A stretch of 64,000 nucleotides of DNA, from the NCBI GenBank assembly GCA_026708015.1, contig JAPOVT010000003.1:1-64000 (forward strand), read 5' to 3'. This document shows positions 53,506 to 64,000 of the stretch, piece by piece. The stretch comes from a bacterium (GTDB lineage Bacteria; Actinomycetota; Acidimicrobiia; Acidimicrobiales; Bin134). How positions within the stretch are numbered: position 1 is the first letter of the stretch; the number at the start of each line of letters is the position of its first letter. The notes under the pieces are model-generated. The model worked only from the letters and a program-made list of their open reading frames with translations, made no database searches and was not told the DNA's origin. A program made the position numbers and the translations under genes.

Positions 53506-55266
53506 ATGGCAGTTCCTCGGAACCCCACAGATGATGAGATCAGATCCCAACTCAGTCTCGGTGAGGATGGCTATTGGGAATTCAAGGAAACAAGGTTCTC
53601 CGACAATAAGGTCAAGGGCCCAAGGCAAGATGATGTAGCCGACGAATTATCCGCTTTCGCTAACTCCAACGGCGGCATCATGTTGTGCGGTGTAACCGAT
53701 GACGGCGACGTTCAAGGTATGGATCGCAAGCAGCTAGATGCACTTGAGAAGGTCCTGCACCAAGCCTGTTCCGATTCGATCAAGCCTTTCATATCACCAG
53801 TTATTCTTCGCAAGGAGCTAGACGGCAAAGCCCTTCTGCTCATAGAAGTATCTGAAGGCGACTCACTGCATGAGAGTCCTCAAGGGTGCTTCAAACGGGT
53901 AGGAAGCAAGAAGCAGCAGATGGACAGCGACGAGCAGCTCCGTCTAGCCCAACGACGTGGACAGGCCCGATACCGATGGTTTGACAAGCAGACTGTTGAC
54001 GGTACCGGCATCGCGACGTTGAGCGAATCGCTGTGGAAGCCGTTGTTGAGCGCCCAAAGCACCGACAAGCCCGAGATCGCACTTTCTAAACTGGGGCTTC
54101 TCTCCGACGACGAGCACGGCGTCCTACGGGCAACTGTCGCCGGTATCTTGTTGTGCTGTCCCTCGCCGGAAGACTGGTTGCCGCAGGCTGAGATCAACGC
54201 CACCTGCTATCGAGGCACGGGCCGAACGTCCGGCCAGCTTGATGCAAAGATCATTACCGGCCCGATCAATCAACAAGTTTCTGAAGCGCTGAGATTCGTG
54301 GTACGCAATATGCGGGTCTCAGCTCGCAAAGAACCTGACCGGACAAACATTCAGCAATACAACGAGCAGGCCGTTTTTGAGGCTCTTGTCAATGCGGTTG
54401 CCCATCGGGACTACTCCATCCGTGGTAGTCGGATCCGGATCTCTTTGTTTGAAGATCGACTCGAGATAGCTTCCCCTGGAAGCTTGCCCAATAATCTCAC
54501 CGTCGAGAGCATGGAAGTTCGCCAGTCCACCCGCAACGAGGTCTTGACGTCTGTATTGGCTCGCATCCCGCTACCTGTGCTGTCAAACGTCGGTGAACGG
54601 CACTACTTCATGGAGCGTCGCGGCGACGGGGTACCGATCATCAAACAGAAGACCCACGAACTATCCGGAAAGATGCCGGAATACGAGCCCATCGACGACA
54701 GTGAGCTACTTCTGACCATTCCAGCAGCCAGATTGGAGGCCGACCCCGACAGGGCTTCAATCGTTGTGGAGTGCAATGGGAAACCACTATCCGGCGTAGA
54801 CGTTCTTGCTCTGTTCCCCAACAAGACGAGCAAGCAGGCCAAGACAGACCTGGATGGCATCGCCTACGTCGACCTCCACGCCACCCACTTGCCGATGACC
54901 GTTTTCGCGGGCGTGAGTGGCTATGCCGCAGGACACGGCACGAACTGGGTTCCGTCGGAGGGGCCGCTCAGGTTGGAGCTCACCCAATTGTCCAACGGAG
55001 GTTCGGTCGTATTCGCCAACAGCACCGGCCATCTGCCTGTCGTGTCGGGGCGGCTGAACCCAATACTGGACAGCCTCGACCGCTCCTATCTCTATGCCGA
55101 CAACATCGCCATCAACCAGGGTATCCAACAGCCGGTGCATCTCGGATTCAACGAAGATCTGCTCTTAACCGATGCTGATGGCCGAGAAGCACTTGTGCGC
55201 GTCATTGACATCGTGGGGCAATCAGCTCTGCTCCAATACCAATCTGTCACCAAGACCGACCCCTAG
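53506..55266 (+). CDS. Schlafen/AlbA_2 - GHKL ATPase-like protein with C-terminal beta-rich region
   Basis: The 586-residue protein begins with an AlbA_2 domain (about 8-145): [36 protein letters not shown]. The middle (about 190-380) is the ATP-binding regulator-like part with [20 protein letters not shown] and [20 protein letters not shown]. The last 190 residues add [20 protein letters not shown] and [13 protein letters not shown], which looks like a carboxypeptidase-regulatory or Ig-like fold. Proteins with AlbA_2 are often called transcriptional regulators, and some act in phage defence. The role here is unknown. The codon choice seems more mixed than in the neighbours, which suggests a transferred gene. 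Confidence 0.8.
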   Translation: MAVPRNPTDDEIRSQLSLGEDGYWEFKETRFSDNKVKGPRQDDVADELSAFANSNGGIMLCGVTDDGDVQGMDRKQLDALEKVLHQACSDSIKPFISPVILRKELDGKALLLIEVSEGDSLHESPQGCFKRVGSKKQQMDSDEQLRLAQRRGQARYRWFDKQTVDGTGIATLSESLWKPLLSAQSTDKPEIALSKLGLLSDDEHGVLRATVAGILLCCPSPEDWLPQAEINATCYRGTGRTSGQLDAKIITGPINQQVSEALRFVVRNMRVSARKEPDRTNIQQYNEQAVFEALVNAVAHRDYSIRGSRIRISLFEDRLEIASPGSLPNNLTVESMEVRQSTRNEVLTSVLARIPLPVLSNVGERHYFMERRGDGVPIIKQKTHELSGKMPEYEPIDDSELLLTIPAARLEADPDRASIVVECNGKPLSGVDVLALFPNKTSKQAKTDLDGIAYVDLHATHLPMTVFAGVSGYAAGHGTNWVPSEGPLRLELTQLSNGGSVVFANSTGHLPVVSGRLNPILDSLDRSYLYADNIAINQGIQQPVHLGFNEDLLLTDADGREALVRVIDIVGQSALLQYQSVTKTDP

Positions 55267-55297
55267 ATTCCGCCAATGGGGGACGTATTCTTGGCCT

Positions 55298-55861
55298 GTG
55301 ACATTGACGTTGGCCGAGGTTGCCGCTGAGGCGGCTGACTGCACCAAGTGCGAGCTGGCCCAGGGCCGGACGCAGGTGGTGTTCGGTATGGGCAACCCCA
55401 GCGCCGACCTCATGTTTGTGGGCGAAGGGCCCGGCGCCGAGGAAGACAAGCAGGGCCTTCCCTTTGTGGGCCGCTCGGGCAAGCTGCTCGACCGGCTGAT
55501 GGCCGAGGAAATCGGGCTGAACCGCGATAGTTGCTACATCGCCAACGTCGTCAAGTGCCGTCCTCCCGGCAATCGAGATCCCAAACCTGACGAGATCGCC
55601 GCCTGTCGCCCGTGGCTGGAGCAGCAAGTCGAGCTCATCGCTCCAAGGGTGGTGGTCACCCTGGGCAATTTCTCTTCCAAACTGCTGCTGGACACCAAGA
55701 CCGGGATCACCAAGCTGCGAGGCCAAAGCTACCCGATGCCCAATGCCGACGCAGTGATTATCCCCACCTACCACCCAGCGGCGGTGTTGCGGGGCGGTGG
55801 ATTCCAAGAGGCCCAGATGCGCTCTGATTTGGTCCGAGCCCGTATGGCGATGTCGGGATGA
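55298..55861 (+). CDS. uracil-DNA glycosylase, family 4 (iron-sulphur)
   Basis: The 187-residue enzyme removes uracil from DNA. Cys15, Cys18, Cys87 and Cys103 ([25 protein letters not shown]) would bind the [4Fe-4S] cluster. The uracil-binding and active motif is [20 protein letters not shown] and the DNA-intercalating motif [13 protein letters not shown]. The GTG at 55298 lies past the end of the upstream gene and matches the family N-terminus. An open frame runs upstream to 55172 inside the AlbA gene, judged not used. It is followed 37 bases later by tsaE. Confidence 0.92.
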   Translation: MTLTLAEVAAEAADCTKCELAQGRTQVVFGMGNPSADLMFVGEGPGAEEDKQGLPFVGRSGKLLDRLMAEEIGLNRDSCYIANVVKCRPPGNRDPKPDEIAACRPWLEQQVELIAPRVVVTLGNFSSKLLLDTKTGITKLRGQSYPMPNADAVIIPTYHPAAVLRGGGFQEAQMRSDLVRARMAMSG

Positions 55862-55898
55862 ACTCCGCCCGTTGGTCCAAACCCGCCCGGACGCCACC

Positions 55899-56402
55899 AT
55901 GATCCGAATCCGCACCCGCTCCCCCGAAGACACGAAGAATCTGGCTGCTGCTATGGCCGAACTGGCCCAACCCGGCGACCTGCTACTGCTGGTGGGCGAC
56001 CTGGGTGCCGGAAAGACCACCTTCACCCAGGGGTTCGCCGCCGCCTTGGGCATCAGCGAGCCGGTCACCAGCCCCACCTTCACCCTGGCCCGGGAATACC
56101 ACGGAAGGTTGCTCCTCCATCACCTCGACGTCTTCCGCCTCGACCAGATTGCCGAAGTGCTCGACTTGGGCCTGCCCGAACTGCTGGACAGCGACGGGGT
56201 AATCCTTATCGAGTGGGGTGACGCCATCCGCCAGGCCCTGCCCAATGACTATCTCGAGGTCGCGCTGACCTTCATCGAAGGCCAACCCAGCCCGCCCGAC
56301 GAGCGGATCGTGGTCTTGACCCCGGTGGGACCCAGATGGCAGGCCCGAGCCGACGACTTGGCGGCCGCCACCGATCCATGGAGGGAGGGCCCGCCGTGTT
56401 GA
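55899..56402 (+). CDS. tsaE: tRNA t6A37 threonylcarbamoyl-adenosine synthesis ATPase TsaE
   Basis: The 167-residue ATPase: Walker A is [32 protein letters not shown] the switch, HHLDVFRLD, and [13 protein letters not shown]. With TsaB and TsaD, it makes t6A in ANN-decoding tRNAs; TsaE drives the cycle with ATP. It starts at ATG 55899; the open frame upstream is not used. Its end overlaps tsaB by seven bases. Confidence 0.95.
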   Translation: MIRIRTRSPEDTKNLAAAMAELAQPGDLLLLVGDLGAGKTTFTQGFAAALGISEPVTSPTFTLAREYHGRLLLHHLDVFRLDQIAEVLDLGLPELLDSDGVILIEWGDAIRQALPNDYLEVALTFIEGQPSPPDERIVVLTPVGPRWQARADDLAAATDPWREGPPC

Positions 56403-57085
56403 TCTTGGGCATCGAATCGGCCACCCAGCAGGTGGGATGCGCCCTTGGCGGGCACGAAGGGGTGCTGGCTTCGGCCCATAGCGCTCGGGGCCGCCGCCAC
56501 GCCGAGGCCATCGCCCCTCAAGTCCAGTTCGTCACCCGCCAAGCTCGGGTCGAACTGCGAGATGTGGGCTGCGTGGCCGTGGACCTCGGACCAGGTTTGT
56601 ACACCGGCCTTCGAGTGGGCATCTCCAGCGCCATGGCCATGGCCTATGCCCTGGGGGTGCCGATGATCGGCGTGTCCAGCCTCGATCTGCTGGCCTTTGC
56701 TGTGCGCCACACCAATCGGGTGATCGTGGCCGCCATTGACGCGCGGCGCAGTGAGCTGTTCTACGCCTTCTATCGCCAAGTACCCGGCGGGGTTCAACGG
56801 GTGTCGGATGCCCAAGTTGGCACTCCCGACGATCTGGCCTCCCAGTTGCTGGCCACCAGCGAAGAAGTGCTGCTGGTGGGCGACGGCGCCCGCCGCTACT
56901 CCGAAGTATTCGACCGGCTTCAAAAGACCGAGATCGCCGAACAGGATTTGGCCCATCCCTCGGCCGCCTCGTTGGTACAGCTGGCGCACGCCCGGGCTCT
57001 GCGGGAAGAGTTCGTCAAGCCGTGGGAGCTCAAACCGATATACCTTCGGGTTCCCGACGCTGACATCAACTGGAGCACCCGATGA
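56396..57085 (+). CDS. tsaB: tRNA t6A37 modification protein TsaB
   Basis: The protein of 229 residues is the inactive paralogue and partner of Tsa[21 protein letters not shown] begins it and DLGPGLYTGLRVGISSAMAM is the diagnostic motif. The GTG at 56396 is used: GGAGGGAGGG at 56380-56389 is in the right place and the start overlaps tsaE. An ATG at 56378 lies ahead of that ribosome site. It ends in ATGA with rimI. Confidence 0.94.
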   Translation: MLILGIESATQQVGCALGGHEGVLASAHSARGRRHAEAIAPQVQFVTRQARVELRDVGCVAVDLGPGLYTGLRVGISSAMAMAYALGVPMIGVSSLDLLAFAVRHTNRVIVAAIDARRSELFYAFYRQVPGGVQRVSDAQVGTPDDLASQLLATSEEVLLVGDGARRYSEVFDRLQKTEIAEQDLAHPSAASLVQLAHARALREEFVKPWELKPIYLRVPDADINWSTR

Positions 57086-57576
57086 TCGAGCCCATGAAAC
57101 GAGCTCACCTCAGCGAGGTCATGGCCATCGACGCCCAGTGCTATCCGATCCCCTGGTCTCGGGAAGTCTACGAATCAGAACTAGCCCGCACTGACGATCG
57201 GCTCTACGTCATTGCTCATCCCGATCGAGTCGTCGGCCACGCCGGCGTGGCTTTCGAGGAAGATGAAGCCCACATCACCACCGTGACGGTGGCGCCCGAT
57301 TGCCGAGGCCAAGGCATCGGCGCCCGGCTGTTCTTGGCCCTTGTCCTCGCCGCCCGCCACCGCAAGACGAGCCTGGCCCTGGAAGTGGCCGCCGACAACC
57401 CCTCGGCCCAGTCCCTGTACCGGCGCTTCGGCCTGGCCCCGGTGGGCATTCAGCGGGGGTACTACGCCAACATGGGCCTGTCACCCGACGCGGTGGTGAT
57501 GCGGGCCGACAACATCCAACAGCCCGACTATGCCGACCGGCTCATCAAGATCGCGGTAGAACTGGACTGCGCATGA
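57082..57576 (+). CDS. rimI: ribosomal protein S18 alanine N-acetyltransferase RimI (GNAT)
   Basis: The 164-residue GNAT protein has VTVAPDCRGQGIGARLFLAL as the acetyl-CoA loop and LEVAADNPSAQSLYRRFGLA with GYYANMG. It acetylates the N-terminal Ala of S18 and may also modify other proteins. The place between tsaB and tsaD is the usual one. The start overlaps tsaB (ATGA) and the stop overlaps tsaD (ATGA). Confidence 0.93.
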   Translation: MIEPMKRAHLSEVMAIDAQCYPIPWSREVYESELARTDDRLYVIAHPDRVVGHAGVAFEEDEAHITTVTVAPDCRGQGIGARLFLALVLAARHRKTSLALEVAADNPSAQSLYRRFGLAPVGIQRGYYANMGLSPDAVVMRADNIQQPDYADRLIKIAVELDCA

Positions 57577-58622
57577 CCGCCGTGGATTCCCCTAAACAAG
57601 CTCCCGCCATTGTGCTGGGAATCGAGACCTCCTGCGACGAGACCGCCGCTGCCGTGGTCTCCGGCCCATCCGACGTTCTCTCGTCGGTGATCAGCAGCCA
57701 GGTCGACCTCCATTCCCGCTATGGCGGGGTGGTTCCGGAAATCGCCAGCCGAGCCCATGTGGAGCTGCTCACCCCGGTCGTCGCTCAGGCGGTGATCGAG
57801 GCGGGACTCAGCGACCACGACGTGGAGGCGGTGGCCGCTACCGCCGGTCCCGGCCTTATCGGCTCCCTCCTGGTGGGGGTCAGTGCAGCCAAATCGCTTG
57901 CCCTGGTCTGGGATGTCCCGTACGTGGCGGTGAACCACCTAGAGGCCCATCTGTACTCCTCCTTCTTGGAGGAGCCCGACTTGGAGCTTCCGGTGGTGGT
58001 GCTGCTGGTGTCGGGCGGCCACACCTTGCTGGTTCTGATGGAGGCATTCGGCCGCTACCGGCTCATCGGCCAGACCCTGGACGACGCCGCCGGCGAAGCA
58101 TTCGACAAGGTGGCCCGCTTCATGGATCTGGGCTATCCCGGTGGCCCGATTATCGACCGACTGGCCATGGACGGCAATCCGGAGGCCGTGGCCTTCCCCC
58201 GTCCCATGTACGACGACGGCTATGACTTCTCCTTCAGCGGCCTGAAGACCGCAGTGGTCAACCACGTGCGAAACCACCCCGATTTGGTGGTGGCCGACAT
58301 CGCCGCTTCGTTCCAGGAGGCGGTGGTGGACGTGCTGGTATACAAGGCCCGCAAGGCCGCCGAGGAGTACGGGGCCAAGGGCCTGTGCCTAGCCGGTGGG
58401 GTGGCGGCCAACTCCTCGTTGCGGGAGCGCCTGCTCGACGCCTGCGTGGCCACCGGCATCAGCGGGTTCTTGCCCAGCCGTTCCATGTGTACCGACAACG
58501 CCGCCATGGTGGCCGCCGCCGGATGGCAAAGGCTTCAGCTCGACGGCCCCTCACCGCTGGACACCGGCGCCGATCCCAATCTCCCCCTCCCGTTCATCTC
58601 GCCCACCGATCCGACAGCCTGA
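57573..58622 (+). CDS. tsaD: tRNA N6-adenosine threonylcarbamoyltransferase TsaD
   Basis: The 349-residue enzyme transfers the threonylcarbamoyl group to A37 of tRNA. IVLGIETSCDETAAAVVSG is the ASKHA start. Metal-binding His are in VAVNHLEAHLYSSF; LLVSGGHTLLVLM, DDAAGEAFDKVARFMDLGYP GGP and SMCTDNAAMVAAAGW complete the site. It ends two bases before the groESL control region. Confidence 0.97.
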   Translation: MTAVDSPKQAPAIVLGIETSCDETAAAVVSGPSDVLSSVISSQVDLHSRYGGVVPEIASRAHVELLTPVVAQAVIEAGLSDHDVEAVAATAGPGLIGSLLVGVSAAKSLALVWDVPYVAVNHLEAHLYSSFLEEPDLELPVVVLLVSGGHTLLVLMEAFGRYRLIGQTLDDAAGEAFDKVARFMDLGYPGGPIIDRLAMDGNPEAVAFPRPMYDDGYDFSFSGLKTAVVNHVRNHPDLVVADIAASFQEAVVDVLVYKARKAAEEYGAKGLCLAGGVAANSSLRERLLDACVATGISGFLPSRSMCTDNAAMVAAAGWQRLQLDGPSPLDTGADPNLPLPFISPTDPTA

Positions 58623-58623
58623 A

Positions 58624-58653
58624 TTGGCCTCAGGGCCGCTGAAGCCCTACTCT
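58624..58653 (+). promoter_or_regulatory. candidate groESL promoter
   Basis: TTGGCC (58624-58629) and TACTCT (58648-58653) are spaced by 18 bases. The predicted transcript start falls within the CIRCE operator, which would explain repression by HrcA. The match is modest, but the position is right. Confidence 0.45.
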
Positions 58654-58679
58654 TAGCACTCGCCTATTGAGAGTGCTAA
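58653..58679 (+). promoter_or_regulatory. CIRCE operator (HrcA binding site)
   Basis: TTAGCACTC (58653-58661), nine bases, then GAGTGCTAA (58671-58679) form the exact canonical inverted repeat. HrcA binds it and represses heat shock genes until stress; here it controls groES-groEL. hrcA itself is not in the window. Confidence 0.97.
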
Positions 58680-58711
58680 AGCTCAAATCTACCAACCATT
58701 TGGAGGCCAAG

Positions 58712-60654
<1,943 letters not shown>

Positions 60655-60687
60655 CCACCTGGCCGCATCAACAACCCAAAGAACAGT

Positions 60688-60726
60688 CTGGGGGCTGCCA
60701 TCGCGACCGAGCGGGGCGGCCCCCAG
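60688..60726 (+). terminator. hairpin terminator after groEL
   Basis: CTGGGGGCTGCC (60688-60699) pairs with GGCGGCCCCCAG (60715-60726) in a 12-bp stem with one G-T pair and a 15-base loop. Only TTCATT follows, so it lacks a long T-tract, which is common among actinobacterial hairpin terminators. Confidence 0.6.
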
Positions 60727-60773
60727 TTCATTCCCCGCCCTCCACCGCAAGACCGCGGCACCGGTGGGCAACA

Positions 60774-62177
60774 ATGACACCCATGGCAGAGCGACCGAAC
60801 CACATGAGCCCGGAAGAGTTTCGGCAGCGGGGCTACCAGGCGGTGGACTGGGTGGCCGACTACATGGCGCGACTCGGCGAATTTCCAGTCAAATCTCCGG
60901 TCGAGCCGGGCGACATCCGGGCTATGCTGCCCACCGAGGCGCCTGCGCACGGCGAGGACTTCGCCGACGTGCTGGCCGACCTCGACCGGGTCATATTGCC
61001 CGGCATCACCCATTGGCAAGCCCCCGGCTTCTTGGCCTATTTCCCGGCCAGCGCCAGCGGGCCATCCGCATTGGCCGATCTGGTGTCCTCGGGCCTCGGT
61101 GCCCAGGGCATGTTGTGGGACACCGGCCCCGCGGTGACCGAACTGGAGCAACACGTCCTCGACTGGCTGGCCGTCGAGGTGGACTTACCCGAGAAGTTCC
61201 AGGGCAACGGCATCATCCAGGACAGCGCGTCCAGCAGCACGCTGTGCGCCATCCTCGCCGCTCGGCACCGGGCTGGCGGTATCGACGCCCTCCCCAATCT
61301 GGTGGCCTACACCTCCGAGCAGGCCCACTCGTCAATAGCCAAGGGGCTGCGGGTGGCCGGCATTCCCGACGAGCGGTTGCGGTCCATCGCCACCACGCCC
61401 ACCTACGCCATGCGAGCCGACCACTTGGCCTATGAGATCGTTAACGACCAGAAGAACGGCCTGACCCCATTCTTCGTAGCGGCGACCGTGGGCACCACCT
61501 CCACCACTGCCATCGACCCGGTGACCGAGGTGGGCTGGGTGGCAGAAAATTTCAACGCCTGGCTGCATGTGGACGCCGCCTTCGCCGGCGCCGCCGCGCT
61601 CTGCCCTGAGATGCGATTTCTCAACGCGGGGCTGGAAACGGCTGACAGTTACGTGTTCAACCCCCACAAGTGGCTGCTCACCAACTTCGACTGCTCGGCG
61701 TTCTATGTGGCCGATCGGGCCAGCCTCAACGAGGCGCTGTCCATCACCCCGGAGTATCTGCGCAATCCAGCCAGCGAGTCGGGAGCAGTGGTGGACTACC
61801 GCGACTGGCAGGTGCCTCTGGGGCGGCGATTCCGGGCCCTCAAGCTGTGGTTCGTGCTTCGCCACTACGGCCTGGAAGGACTGCGGGCCCACATCCGCCG
61901 CCATATTGCTTGGGCCGCCGAGCTCACCGAGTGGGTGGACGCCGACGACCGGTTTGAGCTGGCCGCCCCCACCGTGGTCAGCCTGGTGTGCTTCCGACAC
62001 AAAGGTGGCAATGGCGCCACCCAACAGGTTCTGGACGCGGTCAACCAATCCGGACGGGCCTACATCACCCCAACCACTATCGACCGCCAGCTCATCTTGC
62101 GGGTGGCCATCGGCAGCCCCCAAACCGAGCGACACCACGTGGAAGAAATCTGGAATCTCGTCCAATCGGCTGCTTGA
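60774..62177 (+). CDS. PLP-dependent group II (aromatic L-amino-acid-like) decarboxylase
   Basis: The 467-residue protein begins MTPMAERPNHMSPEEFRQRG, YQAVDWVADYMARLGEFPV, typical of eukaryote-like aromatic amino acid decarboxylases. GITHWQAPGFLAYFPASASG, MLWDTGPAVTELEQHVLDWL, HVDAAFAGAAALCPEMR and NPHKWLLTNFDCSAFYV with the PLP Lys are present. The substrate (Trp, Tyr, Phe or other) is not clear. It may start at the ATG at 60783 instead. In Mycobacterium a different decarboxylase gene (gadB) lies in this gene neighbourhood. Confidence 0.9.
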   Translation: MTPMAERPNHMSPEEFRQRGYQAVDWVADYMARLGEFPVKSPVEPGDIRAMLPTEAPAHGEDFADVLADLDRVILPGITHWQAPGFLAYFPASASGPSALADLVSSGLGAQGMLWDTGPAVTELEQHVLDWLAVEVDLPEKFQGNGIIQDSASSSTLCAILAARHRAGGIDALPNLVAYTSEQAHSSIAKGLRVAGIPDERLRSIATTPTYAMRADHLAYEIVNDQKNGLTPFFVAATVGTTSTTAIDPVTEVGWVAENFNAWLHVDAAFAGAAALCPEMRFLNAGLETADSYVFNPHKWLLTNFDCSAFYVADRASLNEALSITPEYLRNPASESGAVVDYRDWQVPLGRRFRALKLWFVLRHYGLEGLRAHIRRHIAWAAELTEWVDADDRFELAAPTVVSLVCFRHKGGNGATQQVLDAVNQSGRAYITPTTIDRQLILRVAIGSPQTERHHVEEIWNLVQSAA

Positions 62178-62268
62178 TTTCGCCTACCTCTTGGTGACGA
62201 AGTAAATCCCCCTATAGCAAGCCTGAAGGCTTTAGAATTCTTGGTTTCCAATACAAAGGGGCGTCGCG

Positions 62269-63432
62269 ATGGCCGAGGTTGAGATCGGGCTGGGCAAGAC
62301 CGCACGGCGGGCGTACGGGTTCGACGACATCGCCATCGTCCCCACCCGCCGTACCCGCGATCCCGAGGATGTGAGCATCGCCTGGGAGATCGACGCCTAC
62401 CGCTTCGATTTGCCCCTCATGGCCGCGGCCATGGACGGGGTGGTCAGCCCCGACACCGCCATCGCCATCGGTCAGCTCGGCGGCGTGGGAGTGCTGAACC
62501 TCGAGGGACTATGGACCCGCTATGAAGATCCTGAGCCGGTTCTGGACGAGATCGCGTCCCAGCCTCCGGAGAAGGCCACCCTCCGCATGCAGGAGCTCTA
62601 TGCCGAGCCCATCAAGCCCGAGTTGATCGGCGAGCGCATCCGCCAAGTCAAAGAAGCCGGGGTGATCTCCTGCGCCTCGGTCACCCCTCAGCGCACCGAC
62701 CAGCTCGCCCCCCACATGCTGGCCGCCGAGCTCGACCTCATGGTCATCCAGGGAACGGTGGTCACCGCGGAGCACAAGTCCAAGAACCACGAACCGCTGA
62801 ACCTCAAGCAGTTCGTTCGACGTCTGGAGATCCCAGTGATTGTGGGCGGCTGCGCCAGCTATGACGCTGCGCTTCACCTCATGCGTACCGGTGCGGCCGG
62901 CATCCTGGTAGGCGTCGGGCCGGGCCAGGCCTGTACCACCCGAGGCGTGCTGGGCATCGGCGTCCCCCAGGCCACCGCCATCGCCGACGCCCGGGCCGCT
63001 CGGATGCGCCACCTCGACGAGACCGGGGTGTATGTCCACATCATCGCCGACGGTGGAATGGCCACCGGCGGCGACATCGCCAAGGCCATCGTGTGCGGGG
63101 CCGACGCGGTGATGATCGGCTCTCCGCTGGCCGCCGCCCACGAAGCCCCCGGCCGGGGCCACCACTGGGGCATGGCCACTTTCCATCCCACCCTGCCCAG
63201 AGGCGCCCGGGTGCAAACCACCCCCCGGGGCACGCTGGAGGAGATATTGATCGGCCCGGCCAAGGAGAACGACGGGCGCCTTAACCTGTTCGGAGGTTTG
63301 CGCACCTCCATGGCCACCTGTGGCTATGAATCGCTCAAGGAGTTCCAGAAGGCCGAGATCATGGTCGCCCCCTCTCTGCAAACCGAGGGCAAGTCCCTCC
63401 AGCGGTCCCAGGGCATCGGGATGGGCCGTTGA
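62269..63432 (+). CDS. guaB3: GuaB3 family IMP dehydrogenase-related protein
   Basis: The 387-residue protein belongs to the IMPDH/GMP reductase fold without CBS domains. GKTARRAYGFDDIAIVPTRR starts it. The catalytic loop GVGPGQACTTRGVLGIGVPQ has Cys222. HIIADGGMATGGDIAKAIVC binds phosphate. The C-terminal part has GRGHHWGMATFHPTLPRGAR. Actinobacteria carry it besides guaB; cyanobacterial members act as IMP dehydrogenases, and the actinobacterial role is unsettled. It is followed by guaA, suggesting guanine nucleotide synthesis. Confidence 0.92.
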   Translation: MAEVEIGLGKTARRAYGFDDIAIVPTRRTRDPEDVSIAWEIDAYRFDLPLMAAAMDGVVSPDTAIAIGQLGGVGVLNLEGLWTRYEDPEPVLDEIASQPPEKATLRMQELYAEPIKPELIGERIRQVKEAGVISCASVTPQRTDQLAPHMLAAELDLMVIQGTVVTAEHKSKNHEPLNLKQFVRRLEIPVIVGGCASYDAALHLMRTGAAGILVGVGPGQACTTRGVLGIGVPQATAIADARAARMRHLDETGVYVHIIADGGMATGGDIAKAIVCGADAVMIGSPLAAAHEAPGRGHHWGMATFHPTLPRGARVQTTPRGTLEEILIGPAKENDGRLNLFGGLRTSMATCGYESLKEFQKAEIMVAPSLQTEGKSLQRSQGIGMGR

Positions 63433-63458
63433 CCCCTGCCGACGGATTATCGGCGGCC

Positions 63459-64000
63459 ATGAACGCAGCCCCGGACGGAGCCAGCCGAGACCACCCGGTC
63501 TTGGTGGTTGATTTCGGGGCCCAGTACGCCCAACTCATCGCCCGCCGAGTGCGCGAAGCTCACATCTACAGCGAGATCGTCCCCCACACCATCAGCGCCG
63601 ATGAGATCACCGAGCGCCAGCCCGGCGCGGTGATCTTCTCCGGCGGCCCCAAGTCGGTCCACGTCGAGGGGTCGCCCCGCATCGACCCCGACATCTACCG
63701 CCTGGGCATTCCCATCCTTGGCATCTGCTACGGCGCCCAGCTCATTGCCGCCCAACTCGGTGGGGAGGTGTCCCGCACCGGCATCGGCGAGTACGGCCGC
63801 ACTGCCATGAGCGTGAGCGACCCCGGCACCCTGTTCGGCCCCGATGAGGACATCGAGCGCCCGGTGTGGATGAGCCATTTCGACTCCATCTCCACTCCGC
63901 CCGACGGCTTTGTGGTCACCGCCTCCACCCCCCAGGCCCCGGTAGCCGCCTTGGAGAACCCCGAGCAGCGCATATTCGGAGTCCAGTTCCACCCCGAGGT
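63459..64000 (+). CDS. guaA: GMP synthase (glutamine-hydrolysing), N-terminal part
   Basis: Only the first 180 codons lie in the window; the gene runs past its end. The glutamine amidotransferase domain is present: LVVDFGAQYAQLIARRVREA, VIFSGGPKSVH, the nucleophile Cys90 in GICYGAQLIAAQLGG, and the end GVQFHPEV with the His and Glu of the triad. WMSHFDSIS has Phe where most have Gly (WMSHGD). GuaA makes GMP from XMP. It follows guaB3 by 26 bases. Confidence 0.95.
   Translation, partial: MNAAPDGASRDHPVLVVDFGAQYAQLIARRVREAHIYSEIVPHTISADEITERQPGAVIFSGGPKSVHVEGSPRIDPDIYRLGIPILGICYGAQLIAAQLGGEVSRTGIGEYGRTAMSVSDPGTLFGPDEDIERPVWMSHFDSISTPPDGFVVTASTPQAPVAALENPEQRIFGVQFHPE

Noticed and set aside
53421..53528. 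36-codon N-terminal extension of the S58 peptidase
   Set aside because: It would overlap the start of the divergent AlbA gene, and the shorter start matches the family N-terminus.
62219..62233. AAGCC-TGAA-GGCTT hairpin ahead of guaB3, considered as a terminator or riboswitch part
   Set aside because: The stem has five pairs and only three T follow; the 91-base gap is too short for a purine riboswitch together with this stem.

Overview
The window is a GC-rich bacterial chromosome segment with the gene order of an actinobacterium: tRNA-secE-nusG-rplKA-rplJL-rpoBC-rpsLG-fusA-tuf-rpsJ, then the S10, spc and alpha ribosomal protein clusters, truA-rplM-rpsI-glmM-glmS-nnr-alr, tsaE-tsaB-rimI-tsaD-groES-groEL and guaB3-guaA. 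A DUF222/HNH nuclease gene, a type Z zinc S14, an RpoC with the actinobacterial N-terminus, GuaB3 and the large SIS-domain GlmS homologue all fit Actinomycetota. The protein style, with acidic tails on NusG, L4, L22 and S3, suggests a deep-branching group such as Acidimicrobiia. That placement is an inference and was not tested by phylogeny.

Layout. 1-2.2 kb: accessory DNA with a DUF222-HNH gene, two probable gene remnants and a GNAT acetyltransferase. 2.2-3.5 kb: tRNA-Thr, tRNA-Met, an ECF-like sigma factor coupled to a small membrane protein, and tRNA-Trp. 3.5-19.5 kb: protein export, transcription and translation genes from secE to rpsJ, nearly all on the plus strand. 19.6-26.4 kb: five genes that separate rpsJ from rplC (serB, a CitE-like lyase, a fused nuclease/N6-adenine methyltransferase on the minus strand, tpx, and an AI-2E-type permease on the minus strand). 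26.5-43.2 kb: rplC to rpsI with many 1-, 4- or 8-nt overlaps. 43.2-51.6 kb: cell wall and repair metabolism (glmM, giant GlmS homologue, nnr, alr) with a secreted protein on the opposite strand. 51.6-55.9 kb: four further genes (SDR, S58 peptidase, Schlafen/AlbA ATPase, uracil-DNA glycosylase). 55.9-60.7 kb: the t6A tRNA modification genes tsaE/B/D with rimI, then groESL under a canonical CIRCE operator. 60.8-64.0 kb: a PLP decarboxylase, guaB3 and the start of guaA.

The genes cohere as the growth machinery of the cell: RNA polymerase core (rpoB, rpoC, rpoA), elongation factors, most ribosomal proteins, Sec translocase subunits, adenylate kinase and IF-1, followed by tRNA modification, chaperonins and GMP synthesis. 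Promoter-like TTGnnn-N17/18-TATCAT (or close) sequences are seen ahead of rpoB, rplC, infA and rplM, where the long gene string is broken.

The most unusual observations are: loss of all four cysteines of the second zinc site in RpoC; the split S10 operon with a restriction-modification-like gene inside it; a short rpoB-like sequence scar immediately after rpsJ; a nested stem-loop in the new rplC leader; an exact 11-residue tandem repeat in the L12-binding tail of L10; and a 1161-residue GlmS homologue. No CRISPR array, rRNA gene, prophage or intact insertion sequence was recognised.
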